Below are positions 27,501 through 37,820 of a stretch of DNA of 64,000 nt, piece after piece; positions within the stretch are counted from its first letter, which is position 1, and each line of letters begins with the position of its first letter. The notes below the pieces were generated by a model. It saw nothing but the letters and a program-made list of their open reading frames with translations, made no database searches and was not told where the DNA came from. Source of the DNA: Flavobacteriales bacterium (GTDB taxonomy: Bacteria > Bacteroidota > Bacteroidia > Flavobacteriales_E > Vicingaceae); contig JABWCF010000013.1 in NCBI GenBank assembly GCA_013359255.1, positions 1 to 64,000 on the forward strand, in the 5' to 3' direction. Made by a program: the position numbers and the translations under genes.

Positions 27501-28787
27501 TTAGTTATAATCTTCTTTTGCACGACCAAGGAATGTCATTACATTTCTAAAGCCAATATAACACTTCGCAGTATCTTGATATTCGTATGTTCTTGTACCC
27601 GTTTGCAAATAATACCCAACATCTTTCCACGAACCACCTCTAATTACTTTTCTCTTTAGAGCAGGAGGGTCATTTGGATTGGCATCATAAGAATAATCTA
27701 AATTTAAATCATGGGCAAAATTATATGCTGATTCATCAAAGGCATTACTAGTCCACTCTGCAGCATTTCCGGCCATACAATATAATCCAAAATCATTCGG
27801 ATTGTAAGAATCAATTCGTACTGTATGAAATCCACCATCGTCAATATAATTACCTCTTAAAGGCTTAAAATTTCCTAAGAAACAGCCACGAGCATTTCTA
27901 ATGTATGGTCCACCCCATGGATATGGACTTAAATCTAGGCCACCACGAGCAGCATACTCCCACTCAGATTCGGTAGGCAACCTAAAATCATTCACTAGTA
28001 TAGAGCCTATTTCCAATAAATAAGAACTTAAGAGTTGTGTTCTCCAAATACTAAATGCAGTAGCTTGTTTCCATGTTACACCAACCACAGGATAATCATC
28101 GTAAGCAGGATGCCAAAAATAATTCTGAGTTAAGGGCTCATTAAATGAGTAGGTAAAATCATGAACCCACGCTAATGTATCGGGGTAAACATTTACTTCA
28201 TCTCTTTTAATAAATACGGAACGATCTGTTAAACCTTGTTCTCTGCTTTGACGAAGAGCCGCAGTTTTATAATCTATCCAATAATACTCGTAGTTTAATT
28301 TACGTGTATCTATTTCCCTTCTTCGGTAAAATCTTTCGCTAGGCTGGTAATAAAGGAATTCTAATGCCTCCCTTACTTCTTGTTCTTCCCATTTAATTTT
28401 TTTGTACCAATCAATTACAGGAGGATCCAATTCTTCACCGTAAAAATTTTCTGATATAACAAACTCTTCGTCTACCTCCTCTGCCAGTGCTCTTCTTGCT
28501 AAAGAATCTCTAACCCAGTAAACGAATTGACGATATTCATTATTTGAAATTTCAGTTTGATCTATATAAAACGCCTGAACTGAAACTGTTCTTTGACCAG
28601 ATGTTTGGGCATAAGGCACATCTTGGTCACTATTTCCCATGTTATAGCTACCCATAGGCAGGTATAACATTCCATAAGGATCTGGCTGATACCACATTTC
28701 CCTACCTTGAACACCGATTAACTCTCCTTGATTCTTGGAACAAGAAAAAAGAATGATAGCGGCAATAAATGCTGTTATTCGTTTCAT
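27501..28787 (-). CDS. gldK: Type IX secretion lipoprotein GldK (PorK)
   Basis: A 428-residue outer-membrane lipoprotein with an FGE-sulfatase (SUMF1-like) fold. The signal MKRITAFIAAIILFSC gives Cys16 as lipidation site. Fold markers are MLYLPMGSYNMGN, the WKQATAFSIWRTQL block, FRLPTESEWEYAARGG and the C-terminal RKVIRGGSWKD with GFRNV. GldK forms rings with GldN beneath the outer membrane. It is the first gene of the KLMN run and follows porP by 93 bases. Confidence 0.95.
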   Translation of the reverse strand: MKRITAFIAAIILFSCSKNQGELIGVQGREMWYQPDPYGMLYLPMGSYNMGNSDQDVPYAQTSGQRTVSVQAFYIDQTEISNNEYRQFVYWVRDSLARRALAEEVDEEFVISENFYGEELDPPVIDWYKKIKWEEQEVREALEFLYYQPSERFYRRREIDTRKLNYEYYWIDYKTAALRQSREQGLTDRSVFIKRDEVNVYPDTLAWVHDFTYSFNEPLTQNYFWHPAYDDYPVVGVTWKQATAFSIWRTQLLSSYLLEIGSILVNDFRLPTESEWEYAARGGLDLSPYPWGGPYIRNARGCFLGNFKPLRGNYIDDGGFHTVRIDSYNPNDFGLYCMAGNAAEWTSNAFDESAYNFAHDLNLDYSYDANPNDPPALKRKVIRGGSWKDVGYYLQTGTRTYEYQDTAKCYIGFRNVMTFLGRAKEDYN

Positions 28788-28880
28788 TTTACCTCCTTTT
28801 TAGTACTCTTGTTGTGATAGCTCACAATTTTGCAGTGAATAGCGTTTAACGATTAAAATTTTATAAGGTTTCAATTTATA

Positions 28881-29867
28881 TTATAAAAATCGTACACTTT
28901 TGTATCGCTGCACTTTTGGTTCTTTTGTTATCTTCTTACAATACTTTAACATAATCTCAACACTTCCGCTACTGTAATTTCTTAATTGAGATAAAGTTAA
29001 ATCATAAGCCATTCCTAATTTTAAGCCAGATAGGCTAGGTTGAACAGCAACGAAATCCATCCCAACCAAAAAAGCTGCTGCATCTTGCAATCTATAAGAT
29101 AACCCTCCCCAAAACATTTTATTGTATTCTAAATTACAATTAATATCAAACTGGGGAGATGCGGGATCTGTCTTTATAAAAACAGATGGCTGTAGAACCA
29201 TTGTGGGGTTAATTTGATAGTTGTATCCTGCCATAACATAAAGGTGGCGGGCAACAGCGTATTCTTGAGCCCAATCTACTGCTCCGGCAACGGAGCTAGT
29301 AGCAGACCCTTTTGCTTCGAATTTACCAGGAACCAAGTGCGTGGATGATAACCCCACGTACAAATCTTCTCTTTGAAAGTAAATACCAAACCCTAAATCC
29401 ATTGCCATATCGCTTGTGCCATTATCAGGAATGGAAGGATCTTTATGATAATCGTCTGTAGAAATCCAATCGTTATTAATAGACTTACTCATTAAGCCAC
29501 CTTCTAATCCTATACCTAGTTTTCCACCCATTAATCCTTTTTGCCATGCATAGGCTCCTTTTAGCATTAAAGTTTTTTCTGCACCCAACTGATCTTGCCA
29601 AACGGTTAAGCCGGCACCATGTTGCTGGCGAAATGCATAAAACCCTCCATCTACGCTAAACAACATGGTTTGAGGATTTCCTGCAAAACCCATATTTTGT
29701 TGACGAAACATTCCTACACCGCAAATTGTCCCAACCCCTCCAGTTCCGGCAACTCCTGCGTTAACGCCTAGTCGGTTAAACATGTTTTGAGTCCATTGTG
29801 GGTCTTGTTGAGACCATGCTGTTACTCCTAAAGCCAGAAAAACAGCAGATAGTAGAATTTTCTTCAT
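28881..29867 (-). CDS. porP: PorP/SprF-family outer-membrane protein
   Basis: A 328-residue outer-membrane beta-barrel with a signal peptide (to VTAWSQ). The opening QDPQWTQNMFNRLGVNAGVAG and the repeated DFGFGIYF/YVGLSSTHL strands are typical of PorP/SprF. Such proteins are associated with the T9SS, PorP with the core complex and SprF-type proteins with SprB-like cargo. The order porP-K-L-M-N matches the P. gingivalis operon, which supports the core PorP role. The arginase-like gene ends 127 bases upstream. Confidence 0.9.
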   Translation of the reverse strand: MKKILLSAVFLALGVTAWSQQDPQWTQNMFNRLGVNAGVAGTGGVGTICGVGMFRQQNMGFAGNPQTMLFSVDGGFYAFRQQHGAGLTVWQDQLGAEKTLMLKGAYAWQKGLMGGKLGIGLEGGLMSKSINNDWISTDDYHKDPSIPDNGTSDMAMDLGFGIYFQREDLYVGLSSTHLVPGKFEAKGSATSSVAGAVDWAQEYAVARHLYVMAGYNYQINPTMVLQPSVFIKTDPASPQFDINCNLEYNKMFWGGLSYRLQDAAAFLVGMDFVAVQPSLSGLKLGMAYDLTLSQLRNYSSGSVEIMLKYCKKITKEPKVQRYKSVRFL

Positions 29868-29994
29868 ATTTAGTTTTTAAATAAAAAAGTATAGGCTCTC
29901 TTTGCCTAATTGTCGGCTAAAATAAGTATTTTTATTTTTCTGTAAAAAAAGTTGAATACAATTTTATTAACTAATTGTAAATCAGCAGAATATT

Positions 29995-31170
29995 TTATCT
30001 TAATTTCTGAAAAGTAAGCCACCAACGATCCGGCATCTCGTCATCACACGCCACTTTATAATCGTTGTAGGAGCATGGAACAATTAATTGCCTTTCGTAT
30101 TGTATCTTTTGATGAGATGGGTAAGGTATGTCCATCCACCAACGTTCGCTTTTTTTACTTTTATAAAAAACGATTTCGGTTGTTCCACTTTTTAACGAAA
30201 CGGTATACTTTGTGTAACCCAATTTATCTGCTAAAGGAAATTCATTCTTTCGCGCAGATACTCCCTCTATAAAATGCCAAACTATTTGGGCATACAAGTG
30301 TGCTGTTTGGCCGTGTATATCCTTTTCGGGTGCGTATCCATAAAACCCTATACTGCTTAATTTGTCACTTAATCCGGCATATCTTGATAAAACACAGGCC
30401 TCATCTCCAAAAAAACCATTGGGTGATGGACAAAAATTACCGGGGGCATCGGATTGCCTTATAGAAGCAATATCAAATGAAATAAAATCTGCATTTCGAA
30501 TGATAGGTTCTGACTCTTGAATTGAAGTTCTTGTTACTCCTAATCTATACGTATCGAAATAAAGTTTATCAAGCAAATCGGTTTCTTGTTTGCTCACAAA
30601 ATAGGATTGGTATCCGATGTTACTGTAGTTAAACAAAAAATTGGGTTGAAAGAGAATGATTTTACTCAAATAGTTTTCAGCATTGATTTCTACTTCAGAA
30701 TTTCCAATTCGAAAAGAGGAATCAACAGCAACAAGATTAACAACCAAGTCTTTGTTCTCATATGCTAAAAAGTTTGCGTAGGTTAAATCTCTTGAACCTC
30801 CTATAATAAGGGGTAATATCTTTTTGGAAAGAAGTTCTTTTAATATATGTTTTAATGCAAAATAGGTGTCGTTTAACGTAAATCCGTTTTTTAAATTTCC
30901 CAAATCAACAATCGATACTGATGCATTGTAAGTTAAACGATACAAGTATTTTCTTATTTCATCCGGAGCCGAATCCGTTGTATTTTCATGTAAAATTCCC
31001 CGATTTTCATCCACTCCGATAATGGCAATTTTATAGTCCGTATTTAATATAAACTGGTTGGAATCGGTATTTATACTAATGCAACTACCTATTTGATGAG
31101 GTAAAAAATCCTTTTCCGATTTTATTTTTTTTAAGTCTACCGGACTTAAAAATTCATTGAACTGAAACAT
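29995..31170 (-). CDS. Arginase/formimidoylglutamase-family protein with degenerate metal site
   Basis: A 391-residue protein with the ureohydrolase fold. The start at 31170 (MFQFNEFLSPVDLKK) lies one base after the topA stop. Most manganese ligands are altered by eye: the GG(D/N)H histidine is Arg127 (GGSRD), the DAHxD motif reads D150-S-S-F-R154, and the SxDxD motif reads S-F-D233-I-A235. Two Asp remain. A normal binuclear site therefore seems impossible, so annotation as formimidoylglutamase by similarity would mislead. Its place between topA and porP-gldKLMN suggests a structural or regulatory role near the T9SS; that is inference. Confidence 0.8.
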   Translation of the reverse strand: MFQFNEFLSPVDLKKIKSEKDFLPHQIGSCISINTDSNQFILNTDYKIAIIGVDENRGILHENTTDSAPDEIRKYLYRLTYNASVSIVDLGNLKNGFTLNDTYFALKHILKELLSKKILPLIIGGSRDLTYANFLAYENKDLVVNLVAVDSSFRIGNSEVEINAENYLSKIILFQPNFLFNYSNIGYQSYFVSKQETDLLDKLYFDTYRLGVTRTSIQESEPIIRNADFISFDIASIRQSDAPGNFCPSPNGFFGDEACVLSRYAGLSDKLSSIGFYGYAPEKDIHGQTAHLYAQIVWHFIEGVSARKNEFPLADKLGYTKYTVSLKSGTTEIVFYKSKKSERWWMDIPYPSHQKIQYERQLIVPCSYNDYKVACDDEMPDRWWLTFQKLR

Positions 31171-31171
31171 T

Positions 31172-33556
31172 TTATTTCGTTTTAGCTTTCTTGACAATTT
31201 TCTTTTTAGCCTTAGCTTTTACCTTGGAGGGTGTTTTTTTTTCTTTCGTTTTACTGCTCTCTTTTTTTTCAGGAATATTAGCTATTGCAATACATTCTTC
31301 TAATGTTAGTTCTTCTGGGGTTTTATCTTTTGGGATTTTAAAGTTCTTTTTTCCTGCTTTTATATAGGCTCCATATCTTCCTCTTAAAACCTGTATTTCT
31401 TTATTTTCTTCAAATTGCTTAATCACACTATTTTTAATAGTTTCTTTCTTTAATTCTATTAATTCTATTGCTCGCTGTAGATTAATGGTCATGGGGTCAT
31501 CTCCTTCTTGTGATCGTATAGAAACGAACATATTTCCATATTTTAAGTACGGACCAAATTTTCCGATAGCGGCTGTAATGTCTATATTGTTGTATATTCC
31601 TATTTTTCTTGGTAATTTAAACAAATCGATGGCTTCTTCTAATGTTATATTTTCTATACTTTGACCGGTTCTTAGCGAGGCAAATTTCGGCTTTTCCTCA
31701 TCTTCACTACTTCCCATTTGCACCATTGGACCAAATCGGCCAATACGTACAATTATATTTTTTCCGGATTGAGAATCAATACCTAATACTCTTTCGCCTG
31801 TTGCTCTTTCTGCTGTTTCTTTTGTATTTTCCACAATAGCATGAAAGGGGTTATAAAATGCTTCGATCATTTTATTCCATTTTATAACTCCTTCGGCTAC
31901 TTCATCAAACTGACGTTCCACATCAGCAGTAAAACCATAATCTAAGATATCTTTAAAATTTTGAACCAAAAAATCTGTAACTACTATTCCAATATCTGAA
32001 GGAAACAATTTTGCTTTTTCTCTTCCTGTTATTTCTGTCTTTAATTCTTCTTTCATTTGATTTTGCTGCATGGTAAGCACCGTATAATTTCTAGCTATGC
32101 CTTCTCGGTCTTCTTTAACTACATACCCTCTTTTTTGTACGGTAGAAATGGTAGGAGCGTACGTAGATGGTCTTCCAATACCCAACTCTTCTAATTTTTT
32201 AACCAAACTTGCCTCGGTATATCGAGGAGGATGTTGAGTAAATCGTTGAGTAGCCATTATTTTTTCAACCAAAAGTTGCTGGCCTTTTTTTAATGGAGGC
32301 AGCATAGACTCACTGTTCTCTTCATTTTCATCATCGGTAGATTCAAAATAAACTTTCAGAAAACCATCGAATTTTAGAACTTCTCCCTTGGCCACAAATT
32401 GTTCGGGTTGATTGCTGATTGAAATAGAAACAGTAGTTTTCTCTAACTTGGCTTCACTCATTTGAGAAGCAATAGTTCGTTTCCAAATAAGTTCATATAG
32501 TTTTGCTTCTCTGGCTTCGCCTTCTATTTTGTGTACGTTCATATACGTTGGGCGAATGGCTTCGTGTGCTTCTTGTGCTCCTTTTGATTTGGTTTTATAG
32601 GTTCTAGGATTAGCATATTCTTTTCCATAGTAAGAAACGATTTCGTTTTTTGCCGCTTCCATAGCAAAATCAGAAAGATTTACCGAATCGGTACGCATAT
32701 AGGTTATTTTTCCCGACTCGTAAAGTTTCTGAGCAATGGTCATGGTTTGGCTAACCGAAAAACCTAGTTTTCTAGAAGCTTCTTGTTGCAAAGTAGAGGT
32801 TGTAAAAGGAGCAGAGGGTTGCTTGGTTGCCGGTTTTACCTCTAGGTCAGATACCGTAAAAGTTGCTCCAATACAATTTTCTAAAAATTTTTTCGCATCT
32901 TGCTCTTTTGGAAAACGATGTGGCAATTCTGCTTTAACCAACACCTTATCCTGATCCTGAGTAAAAAACTCAGCAGTAATTCTGAAACTTGAACTTGAAT
33001 TAAAATTATTTATTTCTCTTTCTCTTTCTACAATTAAACGAACGGCTACCGACTGTACACGACCAGCCGAAAGAGATGGCTTTACTTTTTTCCATAATAT
33101 GGGCGAGATTTCGTACCCTACCAGCCGATCTAATATTCTTCTTGCCTGCTGTGCATCTACCAAATTATAATCTACCTTTCTAGGGTTTTCTATCGCTTTT
33201 AATATGGCATTTTTGGTTATTTCATGAAAAACAATACGCTTAACTCTTTTTTCATCTAATTCCAATGCCTCTTGTAAATGCCAAGAAATCGCTTCTCCTT
33301 CGCGATCCTCATCTGTTGCCAACCATATGGTTTCTGCTTTTTTGGCTAAGCCTTTTAATTCGGCCACTAATTTCTTTTTATCGCTCGGCACCACATAGTC
33401 CGGTACAAAACCTTTTTCTATATTTATAGAGAGATTCCGTTCGGGCAAATCGCGAATATGCCCGTAACTCGATTTCACTAAAAAATCTTTTCCCAGAAAA
33501 CCTTCAATTGTTTTTGCCTTTGCTGGCGACTCCACTATAACTAGATTTTTTGCCAT
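31172..33556 (-). CDS. topA: DNA topoisomerase I
   Basis: Type IA topoisomerase that relaxes negative supercoils. The start at 33556 (MAKNLVIVESPAKAKTIE) is chosen because the family begins with this Toprim motif; 18 further codons upstream are in frame but not conserved. Other markers: ATDEDREGEAISWH (Toprim acidic triad), GRVQSVAVRLIV, and the active-site Tyr in ITYMRTDSVNLS (about 286). The C-terminus carries toprim-like repeats (GRFGPMVQMG, GKFGPYLKYG, GRYGAYIKAG) instead of zinc fingers and ends in a Lys-rich tail. 794 residues. It probably leads the transcript into the arginase-like gene. Confidence 0.95.
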   Translation of the reverse strand: MAKNLVIVESPAKAKTIEGFLGKDFLVKSSYGHIRDLPERNLSINIEKGFVPDYVVPSDKKKLVAELKGLAKKAETIWLATDEDREGEAISWHLQEALELDEKRVKRIVFHEITKNAILKAIENPRKVDYNLVDAQQARRILDRLVGYEISPILWKKVKPSLSAGRVQSVAVRLIVEREREINNFNSSSSFRITAEFFTQDQDKVLVKAELPHRFPKEQDAKKFLENCIGATFTVSDLEVKPATKQPSAPFTTSTLQQEASRKLGFSVSQTMTIAQKLYESGKITYMRTDSVNLSDFAMEAAKNEIVSYYGKEYANPRTYKTKSKGAQEAHEAIRPTYMNVHKIEGEAREAKLYELIWKRTIASQMSEAKLEKTTVSISISNQPEQFVAKGEVLKFDGFLKVYFESTDDENEENSESMLPPLKKGQQLLVEKIMATQRFTQHPPRYTEASLVKKLEELGIGRPSTYAPTISTVQKRGYVVKEDREGIARNYTVLTMQQNQMKEELKTEITGREKAKLFPSDIGIVVTDFLVQNFKDILDYGFTADVERQFDEVAEGVIKWNKMIEAFYNPFHAIVENTKETAERATGERVLGIDSQSGKNIIVRIGRFGPMVQMGSSEDEEKPKFASLRTGQSIENITLEEAIDLFKLPRKIGIYNNIDITAAIGKFGPYLKYGNMFVSIRSQEGDDPMTINLQRAIELIELKKETIKNSVIKQFEENKEIQVLRGRYGAYIKAGKKNFKIPKDKTPEELTLEECIAIANIPEKKESSKTKEKKTPSKVKAKAKKKIVKKAKTK

Positions 33557-33585
33557 ACTTCTTTTTTTTGAAATTAAAAAACGGT

Positions 33586-33619
33586 GCAAAGTAAAACGTA
33601 ACTGTTTCAATTTTCAAAA
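33586..33619 (-). promoter_or_regulatory. Probable topA promoter
   Basis: On the minus strand TTTTG (33619-33615) is followed after 21 bases by TACTTTGC (33593-33586), close to the Bacteroidota TTTG / TAnnTTTG pattern with one base less in the -7 box. It ends 29 bases before the chosen topA start. Confidence 0.45.
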
Positions 33620-33762
33620 CACCTCTTGTCATGTCAGTTGCTTTATATTATTACATAATATAATTTTTTTAAAAAATATTTTAATCGAACTCTGCCAATC
33701 TGACAGTAGTTTTGAATTTATTCATAACTTCGCAGACCCCTAAAAACGAAGAACTGCAAAAA

Positions 33763-35208
33763 ATGTTTCAAAGTCAAAATAAAGTAATAGAGGAATCCAG
33801 ACAAGGCGAAGCTACTCTTTTAAAAACAAATAATGAACACGAAAATCGTAAGGTTTACATTGAGAGTTACGGTTGTCAAATGAATTTTTCTGATAGCGAA
33901 ATAGTGGCTTCTGTGCTTAGCAAAAATGGCTATCGAACAACCGGAAACTTAAACGAAGCCGACTTAATTCTTATTAATACATGCTCCATCAGGGAAAAAG
34001 CAGAAGTTACCGTTCGAAACAGATTGAATAGTTTCAACGCACTAAAAAAAAATAATCCGAAATTACTCATCGGGGTTTTAGGTTGTATGGCCGAACGCAT
34101 GAAATCTCAATTACTTGAAGAAGAAAAATTAGTAGATATGGTAGTGGGGCCGGATGCATATCGCGATTTACCCTTATTGGTAAAAGAAGTAGATAGCGGC
34201 AGAAAAGCCGTAAATGTTATTCTTTCTAAAGAGGAAACTTATGCCGATATAACCCCCGTTCGTTTAGCAAGCAACGGAATAACTGCCTTCATTTCCATCA
34301 TGCGGGGCTGTGATAATATGTGCTCTTTTTGCGTAGTTCCCTTTACCAGAGGAAGAGAAAGAAGCCGAGACCCTGAAAGCATTCTAAAAGAAGCCCACGA
34401 TTTATTTAATGCCGGATACAGAGAAATAACCCTTCTTGGCCAAAATGTAGATTCCTACTTATGGAATAACGGTTTAGCTAAAAAAGACATTGAAAAACTT
34501 GCAGAAAACGAAAAAAATAAAAGTATTTGTTTTGCCCAACTTATAGAACAAGTAGCACTGATAAGCCCAGCACTGCGGGTACGTTTTTCCACCTCGTACC
34601 CTAAGGATATCACAGACGATTTTTTGCAAGTGATGAGGAAGTATCCAAATATCTGCAAATACATTCATCTACCTGTTCAATCGGGCAGTTCACGTATTTT
34701 AGAACTAATGAACAGAGGGTATAACAAAAACTGGTACTTAGAAAAAATAAACGCCATAAAAAAAATAGTGCCCGATTGTGCTATCTCTACCGATATTATT
34801 TCTGGCTTTTGTACCGAAACAGAAGCCGATCACAAAGACACTATTGAAATAATGAATTACACCAAGTACCACTTTGCATACATGTTTAAGTACTCAGAAA
34901 GACCCGGCACTTTCGCTCAAAGACAATTGAAAGATGATGTTCCGGAAGAGATAAAAACTTTACGTTTACAAGAAATTATAAACACTCAGCAAAATCATTC
35001 CCTAGAAAATAATCAAAAAGCTGTTGGTAATACCTATGAAGTACTGATTGAAGGAATCTCAAAAAAATCAGATCAACATTTCTATGGCAGAAATTCACAA
35101 AACACCGTTGTGGTATTTCCTAAAGAAAATGCCAAACCCGGAGAATACGTGAATGTGTTTATAGAATCGTGCACCCCCGCTACTTTAAAAGGAAAAATTG
35201 TAAATTAA
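33763..35208 (+). CDS. miaB: tRNA-2-methylthio-N6-dimethylallyladenosine synthase
   Basis: Radical SAM methylthiotransferase that adds a methylthio group to i6A37 of tRNAs reading UNN codons. The N-terminal cluster cysteines lie in [14 protein letters not shown] and GVLGCMAER; the radical SAM motif is GCDNMCSFC (Cys183, Cys187, Cys190); a C-terminal TRAM domain ends at GKIV. The start at 33763 ([11 protein letters not shown]) is preferred to a TTG 17 codons upstream. The sigma-54 activator gene starts after one base, so the two are probably co-transcribed. Confidence 0.93.
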   Translation: MFQSQNKVIEESRQGEATLLKTNNEHENRKVYIESYGCQMNFSDSEIVASVLSKNGYRTTGNLNEADLILINTCSIREKAEVTVRNRLNSFNALKKNNPKLLIGVLGCMAERMKSQLLEEEKLVDMVVGPDAYRDLPLLVKEVDSGRKAVNVILSKEETYADITPVRLASNGITAFISIMRGCDNMCSFCVVPFTRGRERSRDPESILKEAHDLFNAGYREITLLGQNVDSYLWNNGLAKKDIEKLAENEKNKSICFAQLIEQVALISPALRVRFSTSYPKDITDDFLQVMRKYPNICKYIHLPVQSGSSRILELMNRGYNKNWYLEKINAIKKIVPDCAISTDIISGFCTETEADHKDTIEIMNYTKYHFAYMFKYSERPGTFAQRQLKDDVPEEIKTLRLQEIINTQQNHSLENNQKAVGNTYEVLIEGISKKSDQHFYGRNSQNTVVVFPKENAKPGEYVNVFIESCTPATLKGKIVN

Positions 35209-35209
35209 G

Positions 35210-36424
35210 ATGGATATTCAACAAGTAAAACAACGTTTTGGTATTATTGGAAACTCTACTCTGCTAAACAGGGCCATTGATATTGCTATGCAAGTTGCAC
35301 CTACCGATTTAAGTGTTTTAATTACAGGAGAAAGCGGAACAGGTAAAGAAATTATGCCCCAAATTATTCATCAGTTAAGTGCCCGAAAACACGCTAAATA
35401 CATTGCGGTAAACTGTGGAGCCATTCCTGAAGGCACTATTGATTCCGAACTTTTTGGACACGAAAAAGGCTCTTTTACAGGTGCACACGATTCGAGAAAA
35501 GGATATTTTGAAGTAGCTGACGGAGGAACCATTTTTTTAGATGAAGTGGCAGAACTACCGCTACAAACACAAGTTCGCCTCCTCAGAGTGTTAGAAACCG
35601 GAGAATACATTAAGGTAGGCTCTTCGAAAGTTCAAAAAACCAATGTTCGAATAGTAGCAGCCACCAATGTGGCCGTTCCTGAATTAGTGAACAAAGGGAA
35701 ATTCAGAGAAGACCTCTATTATAGGTTAAATACTGTACCTATCATCATTCCTCCTCTCCGGGAAAGAAAAGAAGATATAGGTATTCTCTTCCGAAAATTT
35801 GCCTCCGATTTTGCATCGAAATATCGTATGCCCCCCATACAACTCACTTCTGATGCTACAGAAATAATTGAAAGCTACCGCTGGCCAGGGAATATAAGGC
35901 AGTTAAAAAATTTTGCAGAACAAATAAGTGTGATAGAAACCGAAAGAGAAATTGATGCCAAAACGCTTTATAACTACCTTCCTAAAACAGAAACCTCTTC
36001 GCCTGTACATATTCACTCTACCCCCGAAAACTTAAACGAAAGAGAAATTCTTTACAAAGTTTTATTTGATTTAAAAAGAGATTTAACCGACCTAAAAACC
36101 CTTGTTCTAGAACTAATGAAACACGGTAATGTTGGTCAACTAGAAGAAGCTTCCGGATTAATTAGTCGCCTCTATGCCGAAGATTTTTCAACTACTACAC
36201 AAGCCATTCAACTAGGTACTTCACAACCGCAGATATATAAACCCAACGAAATAAATACCCCGCATGAAGAAGTAGAAGAATCGCTATCGCTAACAGACAC
36301 CGAAAAAGAGTTAATTAAAAAGGCCTTAGAAAAACACAGAGGAAGAAGAAAAAATGCCGCCAAAGAACTTGGAATTTCAGAACGCACTCTTTATCGCAAA
36401 ATTAAAGAGTACGAAATAAAATAA
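35210..36424 (+). CDS. Sigma-54-dependent transcriptional activator without sensor domain
   Basis: A 404-residue bacterial enhancer-binding protein. The AAA+ domain begins almost at the N-terminus: Walker A GESGTGKE (40-47), the sigma-54 contact loop as GSFTGA (87-92), Walker B GGTIFLDEVAEL, and the R-finger region YYRLNTVPI. A Fis-type helix-turn-helix closes the protein (AAKELGISERTLYRKIKEY). There is no receiver, GAF or PAS domain, so activity must be set by level, partner or the linker (about 265-355). It lies in the miaB-lptE-secG run, and a near-consensus sigma-54 promoter precedes groES 1.9 kb downstream; whether it acts there is inference. Confidence 0.93.
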   Translation: MDIQQVKQRFGIIGNSTLLNRAIDIAMQVAPTDLSVLITGESGTGKEIMPQIIHQLSARKHAKYIAVNCGAIPEGTIDSELFGHEKGSFTGAHDSRKGYFEVADGGTIFLDEVAELPLQTQVRLLRVLETGEYIKVGSSKVQKTNVRIVAATNVAVPELVNKGKFREDLYYRLNTVPIIIPPLRERKEDIGILFRKFASDFASKYRMPPIQLTSDATEIIESYRWPGNIRQLKNFAEQISVIETEREIDAKTLYNYLPKTETSSPVHIHSTPENLNEREILYKVLFDLKRDLTDLKTLVLELMKHGNVGQLEEASGLISRLYAEDFSTTTQAIQLGTSQPQIYKPNEINTPHEEVEESLSLTDTEKELIKKALEKHRGRRKNAAKELGISERTLYRKIKEYEIK

Positions 36425-36427
36425 ACC

Positions 36428-36943
36428 ATGAATCGCACATTGAAAATATCTTTTCTTCTTATAACACTAGTTGTTTTACCCCTTTCGTGTAAAGTAAATT
36501 ACTCTTTTTCGGGTGCTTCTATTGATTACAATAAAGTAAAAACTTTTTCTGTAAAATACTTTCAAAACTATGCTCCGCAAGCCAACCCAACCCTAAGCCA
36601 AACCTTTACCGAAGCTCTAAAAGATGTTTTTCTTTCTCAAACACAATTAAGAATTGTACCCGATGAGGGCGATTTACAATTTGAAGGCTCTATTACAGGC
36701 TTTAATCTAAGTCCCGTTGCTATTACTGAAGGTGAAAGTGCCGCACTTACACGACTTACCATTACGGTAAACGTAAAATTCGTAAACACAAGCGATGCTT
36801 CACAAAATTTTGAAAATACTTTTTCGCGTTTTGCAGATTACAATAATTCAAGAAACTTTGCCGATGTTGAACAAGAACTGATTAAAGACATAAACAACCA
36901 GCTTTCTCAAGATATTTTCAACAAGTCGGTAAGTAATTGGTAA
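36428..36943 (+). CDS. lptE: LPS assembly lipoprotein LptE
   Basis: A 171-residue outer-membrane lipoprotein (MNRTLKISFLLITLVVLPLSC, Cys21 lipidated) that plugs and helps assemble LptD for lipopolysaccharide delivery. The pattern KVNYSFSGASI followed by KTFSVKYFQNYA and the DLQFEGSITGF strand is the Bacteroidota LptE signature. It starts three bases after the sigma-54 activator gene. Confidence 0.88.
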   Translation: MNRTLKISFLLITLVVLPLSCKVNYSFSGASIDYNKVKTFSVKYFQNYAPQANPTLSQTFTEALKDVFLSQTQLRIVPDEGDLQFEGSITGFNLSPVAITEGESAALTRLTITVNVKFVNTSDASQNFENTFSRFADYNNSRNFADVEQELIKDINNQLSQDIFNKSVSNW

Positions 36944-36950
36944 AAAACTA

Positions 36951-37811
36951 ATGGACGTTTCCTCCTTTTTTCAATACATAGAAAACCCTTCGCTGCTTAA
37001 TAATAATAGTGAGGCTGCTCTAATGGAACTCTGCAAAAAATACCCGTTTACCTCTACCCTACAATTGCTTTACACTAAAAATCTGCAAAACACAGAACAC
37101 ATTGCACTTAACGAACAACTAAAAATTGCTGCCGCTTACAGTACCGATAGAAAAACGCTTCATTCCCTGCTCCTGAACAAAAAACAACAAAACATTTTAC
37201 CTATTTCTGATTCGACTATTGCATTGGAAAGACAAACACAGGTTGAGGATAAAACAAATTACAGCCCGGCACAAAACACAGAAACAACGGTAGCTGAAAA
37301 AGAAAATAAAGAAAACGAAAAAAAACAATCCATTTCCCAAGGTAAAGAACTAGATTTTCTCGAAGAACAATATCTACAGGAGGCTCTCATAAACAGTACT
37401 TATGCCATAGAAGAAATAAATTCCGAAACAGAGAACCAAGACAACCAAACAAACTCCGAAATAGACGTAAATACCCAATTAAGCTTTTCCGACTGGCTAA
37501 ATACCATAGAGAGTGGCAAATTAACGGAAACTAAAAAATATTCGAATGTTGATTTGGTCATTAACCAACTAGAAAGCATAGAATTTACCGATTCAAACCA
37601 TAAAACAAAGTTTTTCAAGCCTTCCGAAATGGCGAAGAAAAGCGTTACAGAGAATGATGAATTAATAACCGAAACACTTGCTCACATCTACTTCCTTCAG
37701 GGAAATTACCAAAAAGCCCTAAACGCTTATAAAAAATTAAGTTTGAAATATCCGGAAAAAAAGAGTTATTTTGCCACCCAAATTAAATTAATAAAGGAAA
37801 AAAATAAATAA
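36951..37811 (+). CDS. Hypothetical protein with C-terminal TPR-like repeat
   Basis: A 286-residue protein with no signal peptide. The first 75 residues are helical (SLLNNNSEAALMELCKKYPF). The middle is acidic, low-complexity and probably disordered (about 85-165). The C-terminus has a single TPR-like hairpin (TETLAHIYFLQGNYQKALNAYKKL). Proteins of this layout are commonly found between lptE and secG in Bacteroidota, but no function is known to me. It lies seven bases after lptE and nine before secG, inside the same probable operon. Confidence 0.75.
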   Translation: MDVSSFFQYIENPSLLNNNSEAALMELCKKYPFTSTLQLLYTKNLQNTEHIALNEQLKIAAAYSTDRKTLHSLLLNKKQQNILPISDSTIALERQTQVEDKTNYSPAQNTETTVAEKENKENEKKQSISQGKELDFLEEQYLQEALINSTYAIEEINSETENQDNQTNSEIDVNTQLSFSDWLNTIESGKLTETKKYSNVDLVINQLESIEFTDSNHKTKFFKPSEMAKKSVTENDELITETLAHIYFLQGNYQKALNAYKKLSLKYPEKKSYFATQIKLIKEKNK

Positions 37812-37820
37812 AATATCATC

